From assembly GCF_000177375.1 (NCBI RefSeq), contig NZ_ADFR01000009.1, positions 89,290 through 153,289 of the forward strand: DNA of 64,000 nucleotides, written 5' to 3'. Below the pieces are notes generated by a model, which searched no databases, was not told the origin of the DNA, and saw only the letters and a list, made by a program, of their open reading frames with translations. Source of the stretch: Bulleidia extructa W1219. Lineage in GTDB: Bacteria > Bacillota_I > Bacilli_A > Erysipelotrichales > Erysipelotrichaceae. Below, piece after piece: positions 52,416 through 59,560 of this stretch. The translations under genes were made by a program, and so were the position numbers. Each line of letters begins with the position of its first letter. Position 1 is the stretch's first letter.

Positions 52416-52506
52416 TAAATTTTCCTCTCCCTCTTTGAACGTTTAAATTTGATATTTCTATTTTAGAAATGTTAGACCTTCATTTATAAGAAAATCTCAT
52501 ACGCAG

Positions 52507-52512
52507 AGTATA
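52507..52512 (-). promoter_or_regulatory. Extended -10 of the adhesin promoter
   Basis: The minus strand reads TGGTATACT. Its spacer and -35 region fall inside the (AT)12 tract, so promoter strength probably depends on tract length. Confidence 0.45.
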
Positions 52513-52514
52513 CC

Positions 52515-52538
52515 ATATATATATATATATATATATAT
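52515..52538. repeat. (AT)12 dinucleotide tract
   Basis: Twelve uninterrupted AT units lie directly upstream of the adhesin -10. It is the only such tract I noticed in the window. The rest of 52416-52703 is AT-rich and holds no gene I could support. Confidence 0.9.
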
Positions 52539-52703
52539 CATTAAATATACCATTAAATTTTGTATTATATTTTAAAAAATATTTTATAAAATTTTAAATA
52601 GCTTATGGATTGGTTCAGTGTTCCCCATATAATCTAAAGACTTTCATCTTACCATCAGGCTTTTTTATCATGTGTGAATCAAATTCGATCATGTCTTAAT
52701 GAA

Positions 52704-52736
52704 ACAAAAGGGAAAGTGTTCTCACTCTTCTTTCCC
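52704..52736 (-). terminator. Terminator of the lipoprotein gene
   Basis: GGGAAAG pairs with CTTTCCC, followed on the minus strand by TTTTGTTT. Confidence 0.7.
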
Positions 52737-52794
52737 CATTATCCCATCATTGTTGCTGTGTTATTTGATCCACCCTTTGAACCTCTGGACTTTC

Positions 52795-53631
52795 CTACTT
52801 TCCTTTGGAAGAGGATGAAATGTTCTTTTTTATGGAAACCTTGTTTCGAGTGACAATAGCCGAAGAAGTCTTACTTTCTCCCTTTGAAGAAATAGCTTTC
52901 TTTACAGTCTCCAATCTTTCTTTATAAAGTGCTTGTTTCTTAGCCGGTAATTTCTTAATCAACGCTATGGCTGTATCCACATTGGCTTGTGTTTGATTCT
53001 TTTCTGCATTTTTCATGCCTTTTTCCGCATCTGCTTCTAATAAAGCTTCATAGATGACTTTAATTTTATCCGCTACCTCTTTTTTATATTTCTGATTCAA
53101 TTCAGAAAGCTTCTTCCAAGCATTCCAGGCCGCATTCACATTGTTTCTGGTCTTTTCTTTTTCTAATATTTCAATCGCTTTCTTTGCTTTTTCTAAAGCT
53201 TCTTTTTCTTCTTTCTTCTGTCCGATCTTAGTTTCTAAATGATAGCTCTCTTTATCTTTCGTTAAAGACACTTCAAAAGAAGATCCATTTTCTAAAGTTT
53301 TATCCTTAACTTCCTTATCATTGACTTGAACAGAGGTCACTTTCCCATCTTTATCCACTGACAAAGTGACTTTATATTCCGGATCCTTAATTTGATCTTG
53401 TGTGTCTTTTGTTTGCTTGGTGATTAGTCGATAGTGAGAAATAACCTCTTTTCCACTAACTTCTTCCTGCACCACTTTAGTTTCAGTATCCGTGTACTTT
53501 CCATTGATAGAAATATCCCCGACTTGATTTCCTTTGATTTCATAGGAGATCGTGGTCTTTTTATCTCCACAAGCACTTAACAGACTAACCATCATCAGTA
53601 AGCTGATTCCTAACACATTTATCTTCTTCAT
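52795..53631 (-). CDS. Lysine-rich lipoprotein of unknown function
   Basis: A 278-residue lipoprotein: signal peptide with lipobox LLSAC, then a beta-rich domain (ISYEIKGNQVGDISINGKYT, DPEYKVTLSVDKDGKVTSVQ) to about residue 140. The rest is helical and strongly charged with repeated units (KAKKAIEILEKEKTRNNVNA, KGMKNAEKNQTQANVDTAIA), ending in a Ser/Lys tail. AAGAGG precedes the start. It may work with the adjacent adhesin at the cell surface. No family recognised. Confidence 0.65.
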   Translation of the reverse strand: MKKINVLGISLLMMVSLLSACGDKKTTISYEIKGNQVGDISINGKYTDTETKVVQEEVSGKEVISHYRLITKQTKDTQDQIKDPEYKVTLSVDKDGKVTSVQVNDKEVKDKTLENGSSFEVSLTKDKESYHLETKIGQKKEEKEALEKAKKAIEILEKEKTRNNVNAAWNAWKKLSELNQKYKKEVADKIKVIYEALLEADAEKGMKNAEKNQTQANVDTAIALIKKLPAKKQALYKERLETVKKAISSKGESKTSSAIVTRNKVSIKKNISSSSKGK

Positions 53632-53795
53632 ATTGACCTCTTCTTTATTATATTTCTTTATGTTATGTTTTTCTTCTGATCATCTATAAATACCTACCAG
53701 CTGATACAACTTCATCATATTCTTTTTTTTCGAGGAGCGAAACGCCCACCAAGGTTTTTAATTTCTATTTCTTATCAATTACAATCTCTATTTAA

Positions 53796-54032
53796 TTCAT
53801 CAATTTTACTCAAAATAAGAAATCATATAAGAAAAAACAATCGGAAAATCGTTTATATCAGATATTCACAACCTACTACAATCGAATCTATGGAAGAATC
53901 AGACATGGTACATTGTATAAGGATTCAACTTTACTTGATGATATTAAAGTACTTCATCAAGAATTTGCATCTAAATATGATGCTACAAAAGATGAACAAT
54001 CTAAAAAGCAATTATCAATTCGTTTATATTAA
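53796..54032 (+). pseudogene. Open reading fragment without start, upstream of rhuM
   Basis: A 78-codon frame with no ATG ends at 54032, 38 bases before rhuM. It reads ENRLYQIFTTYYNRIYGRIR and then HGTLYKDSTLLDDIKVLHQE, with composition like a real protein. It looks like the 3' remnant of a deleted gene from the mobile island. Between it and the lipoprotein gene (53632-53795) I see nothing else. Confidence 0.4.
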
Positions 54033-54070
54033 AAGCTGATAAATTATTAAAATAGGAGGTATTAATTTTT

Positions 54071-54439
54071 ATGAATAATGATGTTATTTTTTATAAAAAT
54101 GGTAAATTGGATCTTCCTATAAAAGTTACACCAGATAAAGAAACTGTTTGGTTAAATAAAAATCAGTTCGCCACTTTGTTTGATCATGATATAAAAACTA
54201 TAGGAAAACACATTAATGATGCACTTAAAAAAGAAGAATTAGATACTTCAGTTGTCGCAAATTTTGCGACAACTGCTTTTGATGGTAAAACCTATAAAGT
54301 AGATTACTACAACCTCGATATGATTATATCCGTTAGCTATCAAGTTAAATATCAAATAGGTATTGCTTTTAGAAAATGGGCTACAGCTATCTTAAAGGAA
54401 TATATGGTTCAAGGGTATGCAGTTAATGAGAAAAGATAG
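54071..54439 (+). CDS. RhuM-family protein, truncated
   Basis: A 122-residue protein with the Virulence-RhuM N-terminus: VTPDKETVWLNKNQFATLFD, then YKVDYYNLDMIISVSYQVKY and FRKWATAILKEYMVQGYAVN. Usual RhuM proteins are ~300 residues; this one stops after the DNA-binding-like first third. AGGAGG precedes the start. RhuM genes are frequent neighbours of type I restriction and mobile genes. Two terminators follow directly. Probably a decayed gene. Confidence 0.75.
   Translation: MNNDVIFYKNGKLDLPIKVTPDKETVWLNKNQFATLFDHDIKTIGKHINDALKKEELDTSVVANFATTAFDGKTYKVDYYNLDMIISVSYQVKYQIGIAFRKWATAILKEYMVQGYAVNEKR
54250..54274. repeat. Perfect 12-bp inverted repeat inside rhuM
   Basis: AGTTGTCGCAAA and its exact inverse are separated by one base. 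It encodes SVVANFATT, a usual RhuM sequence, so it may be coding chance. Confidence 0.6.
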
Positions 54440-54453
54440 AAAGCATAGCAAAA

Positions 54454-54490
54454 AAGCCAGCAAAATTTACACTCTGTTGGCTTAATTATT
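54454..54490 (+). terminator. Terminator after rhuM (first)
   Basis: AAGCCAGCA pairs with TGTTGGCTT, followed by AATTATTTT. Confidence 0.65.
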
Positions 54491-54497
54491 TTCTCTT

Positions 54498-54521
54498 AAA
54501 AGTGGCTTACCACTTTTTTTC
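54498..54521 (+). terminator. Terminator after rhuM (second)
   Basis: AAAAGTGG pairs with CCACTTTT, loop CTTA, followed by TTT. From here to 54822 there is no gene; the only feature seen is the repeat at 54728. Confidence 0.75.
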
Positions 54522-54727
54522 TTATGAAAAAGCACTTCAAAAATACTTCAGCTAACCACTCGAAACCCGAGAATAATCAATAATGTCAATGGTTTTAGGT
54601 AGTGTTTTAACTACTCAAACTCAATAATTACCATAGCATATTTGTTTTTTATATATTATCAGTATCTATTAAGTTTCTACAACCAGAAATTTTTACATCT
54701 AATTTTTATAGTTTTCGATATTTTTAA

Positions 54728-54755
54728 TATCAAAACAGTATCAGAAGTAATACTA
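54728..54755 (-). terminator. Repeat A: hairpin behind the retron RT
   Basis: 28 bases with 25 identical to 57876-57903. On the minus strand GTATTA/TGATAC form a stem followed by TGTTTT, so it may terminate the retron transcript. Confidence 0.5.
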
Positions 54756-54822
54756 AAGAGAGTGACTGTATTTTTCTCTAAATCATAGATAATTTTCAAT
54801 TTTTTCTACTCTTGTAATAGGT

Positions 54823-56492
54823 TTAACATAAGTTATTTATCGAATCTAAAATCTCTAAAAAATTACTAAAATCAATTCTATTGTAGTGTTCTTTAATATA
54901 CATCGAAAATATATGTTTTCCAAAATATTTTTCAGAATCATCTTCCGCACTTCTACAGAAATTTTTTCCATGAATAGTTACACTTAAAACTTCATCTCGA
55001 TATAAATCTTCAACTTCACACTCTTCTAAACCTTTCATAAGTGGAATTGTTTGCAAGAACAAGTTAGCTCTCAACTGCTTAGAAATTTGCCCATCATCCA
55101 GTTTAATATCTAAATATTTTAAAAAATTCTTTAATGGTCTGTCGCTTTTTTGCTCGTTATCAAATAATAGAATCACAGGATTGGCTTTGTCTAAAGACTC
55201 GTTTTGGTTCTTGTTATTTATATATTCAAATATATTAGCACAATTATTCTTCCCAGTATAAAAATTCCAAATATTTTTCATTGTATCAGCGCCATCACTC
55301 GAAACACCTAAGAAATAATCTAATCTTCTTGTTTTATTTAGAAAGTATACCTTAAACTCATATTTTCCATCAGAAGTCTTAGTAATAAGTTTTGGATATC
55401 TATCATAATATTTCATTAAAGCAGACTTTATATGCAAAACATCTGTTTTTCCTTCTGTTACAATCGTTGGTTTAGCCGGTCTAAAAAAATACTTGTAAAA
55501 TAAAAAATACTGATATTGCTTTTCTCTGACATTTAAACCAGAAAAAAACTTCCTATTTGCTTTTTTCTTTGTTATTCTACATCCTAATTTATTGTTTGAA
55601 AAATCTAATTGATTCATAAAGGACAACCGTCCTTCCAATTGATTTATAGTTCCGTCTTTCCCATTTATTTGAAAACTATTTGTTTTATATAGTTGATTAG
55701 CCATAGCCCTAGTGTTATTTATAAAAGTTCGACTAGCATTTATCTTATCATTCACAGTTAATCCAGTTACTTCCTGTCTTGAGGAGTAGTATTCCAATCT
55801 AGTTTTATTTTGATTGATCTCAAATCCACTCTTTTCAAGAAGTTCTTTCAACTCTTGTATAAAAGCAAGATAATCCTTTTTAAATGCCTTGTTATTAGTT
55901 GAAAAACTCATATCGTCAGCATACCTTGTGTAATCCAACTTATAATTTTTTGCCAATTTTAAAATACGCAAATCTACAATATTAAAAATGAAATTTGAAA
56001 TTATAGGAGAAGTTGGTGCTCCTTGAGGTAATTTTCCTTTATAACATGTCAATTGTGCAATTATTGTAGAAACTTCTTTCGAAAAATTAAATTCTTTACT
56101 TTTATGAAAATAACCTCGAACTCTGCCAAAATGGAAAGATGGGAAAAAATCCGCAATATCTATGTTTAGTAGATATTTCTTATGCTTATGTACCGAAGCA
56201 TTTGTTATTATACTTTTACCTTTTTCAAACCCATGAGAAATAATAGATTTTATATTGTTATCTTCTAAATAATCTAAATGAATCTCAAATAACTTATTAT
56301 TTAATTTTCTTTGAATCCATTTTAAATTATCTTTTGGAGCGTGTATTATTCTAAAATCTCCATTTTTTTTAGGAATCTCAAAAGTCTTATATAAATTTTT
56401 TATTTTTCTTTATATAATACATAAGTCAACTTTTTTAGCTCAATGCCCATCAATTTAGCTACTTCTTCTCTCGCTTTTCTATAATCACTCAT
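54823..56492 (-). pseudogene. Retron reverse transcriptase fused to TOPRIM domain, with a -1 frameshift
   Basis: Joined across one frameshift, this encodes a 556-residue retron RT with a C-terminal TOPRIM domain, like retron Ec67 (Eco2). The first 30 codons (from 56492, MSDYRKAREEVAKLMGIELK) end at TAA (56400-56402); the rest is in the -1 frame: IPKKNGDFRIIHAPKDN (RT1-2), LLNIDIADFFPSF (RT3), LPQGAPTSPIISNF (RT4), YTRYADDMSFS (RT5, catalytic), VTGLTVNDK (retron VTG). The TOPRIM part has IVTEGKTD and ILLFDNEQ. The shift lies in an A-rich stretch. Programmed slip, mutation or sequencing error are all possible. The candidate msr-msd RNA lies 14 bases upstream. Confidence 0.85.
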
Positions 56493-56506
56493 ATCAATTT
56501 AAAAGA

Positions 56507-56636
56507 CGTATGGTTACTCATTAGGTTATTAGCATACTGAACTTACAGTATACATTTCAAAGGTTTATTGAAAGACCTATCTATCTCACATTGAAATCAA
56601 CACTTGTGAAACACAAGTAAAAAATCTAACCATACG
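56507..56636 (-). ncRNA. Candidate retron msr-msd RNA
   Basis: A perfect 10-bp inverted repeat, CGTATGGTTA (a1) and TAACCATACG (a2), encloses 130 bases directly upstream of the RT. A G follows a1, as needed for the branch nucleotide. Inside are three hairpins: ACTTGTG/CACAAGT with loop TTT (56602-56618, msr-like), TTTCAA/TTGAAA (56555-56573), and ATACTG/CAGTAT (56534-56551). A promoter starts transcription at or next to a1. Confidence 0.75.
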
Positions 56637-56643
56637 CCCTTTC

Positions 56644-56671
56644 ATTTTATCCCTTTTTTGATTTTTTCCAA
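56644..56671 (-). promoter_or_regulatory. Retron promoter
   Basis: On the minus strand TTGGAA and TAAAAT are spaced by 16 bases; transcription would begin near 56637, the first base before a1. Confidence 0.55.
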
Positions 56672-56848
56672 CCTGTTTTATAATGAAAACTTATCCAGCT
56701 AATTTATGTCTCAAGTAAAAAGTTAAATTTCACTTCAATGGTGTGAAAATTGAATTTAGTCATTCATTAGATTCCGGTTGAACTTACTCTTGCATTTCAG
56801 GTTCAATATATGTGCTGATCCTTCGTGTTTCAAAAGGAGGAAAACATC

Positions 56849-57289
56849 ATGTCAACGAAGAATCTGCATATGTCTTTTTCAGATCGCCAGATCATTGAAA
56901 CCAGCATCTATAATGGTTACAGCAAAAAAGCCATCGCTGCCACTCTGGGAAAAGATAAACCTACTATAGGAAAAGAAATCAAATTACATCGTTTCCTTGT
57001 ATACAAGTGCCATCTGCCTCTAGAGTGTTCCAACTACAGATATTGTAAACATGAGCGTAATTGTACTTTGGATTGTATAGATTATGTTCCTTTCAAATAT
57101 ACACGCAGGGATAAATCACTTGGAGCTTGTAATGGATGTGGAAACTATCGTTCTTGTCGTTATGACAAATACCGTTACTCTGCCATCGATGCGCAGAACA
57201 ACTATAAGGTGACTCTTACGTCTTCCCGTGTAGGCATCAATGCAACAGTCAATGATATACAACGGCTTGGTGAGCTCTTTTTATTATAG
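56849..57289 (+). pseudogene. IS30-family transposase fragment
   Basis: A 146-residue N-terminal piece of an IS30-type transposase, starting behind AAAAGGAGG. The helix-turn-helix reads MSFSDRQIIETSIYNGYSKK and TLGKDKPTIGKEIKLHRF, followed by a Cys-rich stretch (CSNYRYCKHERNCTLDCIDY and CNGCGNYRSCRYDKY). The DDE catalytic part is missing; the frame ends in a hairpin. Inverted repeats of the element were not identified. It lies between the retron and the dinD side of the island. Confidence 0.75.
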
Positions 57290-57315
57290 GAAAACGAAGT
57301 TTCCTATAATAAAAA
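57278..57315. terminator. 16-bp perfect hairpin, bidirectional terminator-like
   Basis: TTTTTATTATAGGAAA and its inverse are separated by ACGAAG. Both strands end in a T run. It coincides with the transposase truncation point. Confidence 0.65.
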
Positions 57316-57434
57316 TCTCTTGCTACATCTTTTTCATCAATTCTCTTAAATTTTAATATTTCAGAACTAAGTTCTTTCAATTTTATATAATATTCAGTAT
57401 CAATTCCATAAAACAAGCTTTTTATAATATCCAT
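57316..57434 (-). pseudogene. Truncated small gene start
   Basis: From an ATG at 57434 behind AGAGGG, the frame reads MDIIKSLFYGIDTEYYIKLK and LSSEILKFKRIDEKDVARDF, then enters the hairpin. It looks like the first 40 codons of a gene cut off by the insertion. No family recognised. Confidence 0.35.
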
Positions 57435-57601
57435 ACTATTATCCCTCTACTAATTTATCATTCAAATTATCTCATATACAAATCTTTTTTCTTAAATAAA
57501 TAGAGATTCTATAGATGTCATAAGCAATGAAAATCAACATCAATTCCTATAGAATTAGTGAATCCTAGAAGACTAATAGTTATTTTAAAGTTTTTTCCTT
57601 G

Positions 57602-57754
57602 TTAATGAAGTCCTAATTTTTTTGGTATTTCGGAAAAAGCTATTTCATTACTACCTTGATCTTTTGAAAAAGCAACAAGATTAAGACTATCATCAGTATC
57701 TCCAATGTAGTTTTTCCAATATTTGTTTTCAATATACATTCTAACTTTCTCCAT
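57602..57754 (-). CDS. Possible small hypothetical gene
   Basis: A 50-codon frame, MEKVRMYIENKYWKNYIGDT and continuing DDSLNLVAFSKDQGSNEIAF. Composition looks coding, but no clear Shine-Dalgarno precedes it. It may be a gene remnant. The flanking bases 57435-57601 and 57755-57875 hold nothing I can support. Confidence 0.35.
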   Translation of the reverse strand: MEKVRMYIENKYWKNYIGDTDDSLNLVAFSKDQGSNEIAFSEIPKKLGLH

Positions 57755-57875
57755 AAATTAGAATTTATCACTTACATTCCCACAAAAGTCTCCCACTAAA
57801 ATGATAAAAAACTTCAAGAAACAATTTACCTAAATTCAATAACTCCTTTTTGAACCTGTTTTTTCAACTTTTTAG

Positions 57876-57903
57876 TATCAAAACAGTATCAGTGGTGATA
57901 CTA
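57876..57903 (-). terminator. Repeat B: terminator hairpin behind dinD
   Basis: On the minus strand GTATCA-CCAC-TGATAC is followed by TGTTTT. It closes the restriction operon and is nearly identical to repeat A behind the retron. Confidence 0.55.
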
Positions 57904-57932
57904 CAACATTAGTGTTCTTCTGATAGCAAGCA

Positions 57933-58793
57933 TCATTCATCCAACATCAATTTACCTTTTTTGGCTTTATCCTTTAGACGCTTCATTTGTTCTTTTTCTA
58001 TCTGCTGTATACTTTTCTCCGGAACAGGCAAATCTTCCGGCATAGTACCACCTATTTTTTCAATAGCACTTCTCACTTCTTTTCCTACTGAATAATGAAC
58101 TTTTGTGGCTGCTTCTACACCTTCAACTTTATCTTTCCTCAGTTTTTCTTCCGTTTGCGATATTCTGAATAAATTAGCAATCAATTCGGTACTTCCCATA
58201 TAATCCAAAATTTTTTGTCTTGCAGTTAAGCCTTTTCTGTCATGTATATCTTCTACATCTAACCCACCATACAATCCCATATATCCTGCATTCTGAAATA
58301 TAGCAAATTCTTCGTTTGTGATAACTCCTGCATCATGTGCTGTTTCTACCAAAAGTTGATTCCATTGTTTAATATCTCCACGAACAACAAGCCTTCTTCT
58401 ATCTTCATCAAGCTGATTAAAATGATCTGCTATTTCTTGGCGATATGTTTGTATAGCAAAATAGGTTTGTCCAAGTGCAATAACCTCTTTTCTCGGATCT
58501 CCGTTTTGCACAATCAAATAGCAAGCATATCTCGTAAGCTCATAATCTTTTATAGACTTACTTGTAGCACCTGCTTCCACGATTTTGCTGACCTCAGCAA
58601 AATCGTATGTTACCTCGTGTCCACTGCTCTCACAGGCAATCATTGCTCTATCAATGACCTTCTGAAAGTTTCTCCACTGAGAATAATCAAGTACAGCAGC
58701 AAGTTCTCTTGCACTCCAATACTCACTTCCATCTTTTCTGATGTACTTAATATCTTCAAATTGCCTATATTCTTTTGCTTTTAAATTTGGCAT
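57933..58793 (-). CDS. dinD: DinD-like DNA-damage-inducible protein
   Basis: A 286-residue protein of the DinD family. The N-terminus has a BRO/ORF6N-like domain (YIRKDGSEYWSARELAAVLD, WRNFQKVIDRAMIACESSGH), then YELTRYACYLIVQNGDPRKE and the DinD core VRGDIKQWNQLLVETAHDAG, AGYMGLYGGLDVEDIHDRKG. E. coli DinD binds and inhibits RecA filaments. It is last in the type I restriction operon; dinD genes are common passengers there. No LexA box was seen at its start. Confidence 0.88.
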   Translation of the reverse strand: MPNLKAKEYRQFEDIKYIRKDGSEYWSARELAAVLDYSQWRNFQKVIDRAMIACESSGHEVTYDFAEVSKIVEAGATSKSIKDYELTRYACYLIVQNGDPRKEVIALGQTYFAIQTYRQEIADHFNQLDEDRRRLVVRGDIKQWNQLLVETAHDAGVITNEEFAIFQNAGYMGLYGGLDVEDIHDRKGLTARQKILDYMGSTELIANLFRISQTEEKLRKDKVEGVEAATKVHYSVGKEVRSAIEKIGGTMPEDLPVPEKSIQQIEKEQMKRLKDKAKKGKLMLDE

Positions 58794-58838
58794 AAACTTT
58801 CCTTTTGTTATATTTTATAATAGTTAACTTGTGTATAA

Positions 58839-59516
58839 CTACTCTTCGTTATCTCTATATTTTTCAATAGAATTCCCTTTTAAGTCTTTCCATTCTATCC
58901 ATCCATTATTAGATTTACCAATAACTATCCACCCGGCACTTGATGGATTCATGCATACAATATCTTCTTGTAATATATTATCTTTTATCTTCGCATTTCT
59001 TCTAATAGAAGGTACATAACCTTTGCCAGTATTACCACAAAAACTTCCTTTCAACACTGTAAAGACTCCATCTTTAACTATAGCTTTCCCTTTCACTTTT
59101 CCAAAACCTTTTATGTTACGATTTAATACATACTCTCCATCCGGAACAAATCCACCCTCAGTTTTAAGTTTTATTTCTTCTGTAGATTCTTTGAATACTT
59201 CTTTTTTACTTTTATCTTTAGGATAAATTTGTTTGCCATCTAAAGAAGATAATAAGGATTTTGCCACCTCTATATCTAATGCAAATAGTTCAGTACCGAC
59301 AATTCTACTTTTACTAAAGATGTCATGAATTAGTTTTTCTTTCTCATCATATCCATCTACTTCTATAGCAAACTCCCTTTTTAAACCTGTGATATTGGCA
59401 TATCCATTGCTTTCTAAAAATCTCATTCTATTTTCAAATTGGTCATTTCCCGTCTTACCAATCTTGATAAGTCCAGAAACAACTGTAGTCATTAAATATA
59501 TTATCCCTTTTGCCAT
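58839..59516 (-). CDS. GIY-YIG / T5orf172-type nuclease-like protein
   Basis: A 225-residue protein. The first ~90 residues form a T5orf172-like GIY-YIG domain: GIIYLMTTVVSGLIKIGKTG, then ESNGYANITGLKREFAIEVD and LIHDIFSKSRIVGTELFALD. The usual catalytic Tyr/Arg pattern is only partly clear. The C-terminal half is beta-rich with GKGYVPSIRRNAKI, typical of DUF4357-like ends. It lies between hsdR and dinD and may add a defence or regulatory nuclease. Confidence 0.7.
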   Translation of the reverse strand: MAKGIIYLMTTVVSGLIKIGKTGNDQFENRMRFLESNGYANITGLKREFAIEVDGYDEKEKLIHDIFSKSRIVGTELFALDIEVAKSLLSSLDGKQIYPKDKSKKEVFKESTEEIKLKTEGGFVPDGEYVLNRNIKGFGKVKGKAIVKDGVFTVLKGSFCGNTGKGYVPSIRRNAKIKDNILQEDIVCMNPSSAGWIVIGKSNNGWIEWKDLKGNSIEKYRDNEE

Positions 59517-59560
59517 AACTTATCCTCTCTCAACACACCAGTCTATGAAGCTTAAACTAA

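Noticed and set aside
52515..52538. Repeat as part of a CRISPR array
   Set aside because: It is a simple AT dinucleotide run. No spaced direct repeats typical of CRISPR were found anywhere in the window.
56396..56412. Canonical -1 slippery heptamer in the retron RT
   Set aside because: The codons GAA AAA TAA do not fit X XXY YYZ. A slip on AAA alone is possible but not a classical signal, so only an unexplained frameshift is claimed.
56849..57289. Active insertion sequence
   Set aside because: Only the N-terminal third of the transposase is present and no terminal inverted repeats were recognised.
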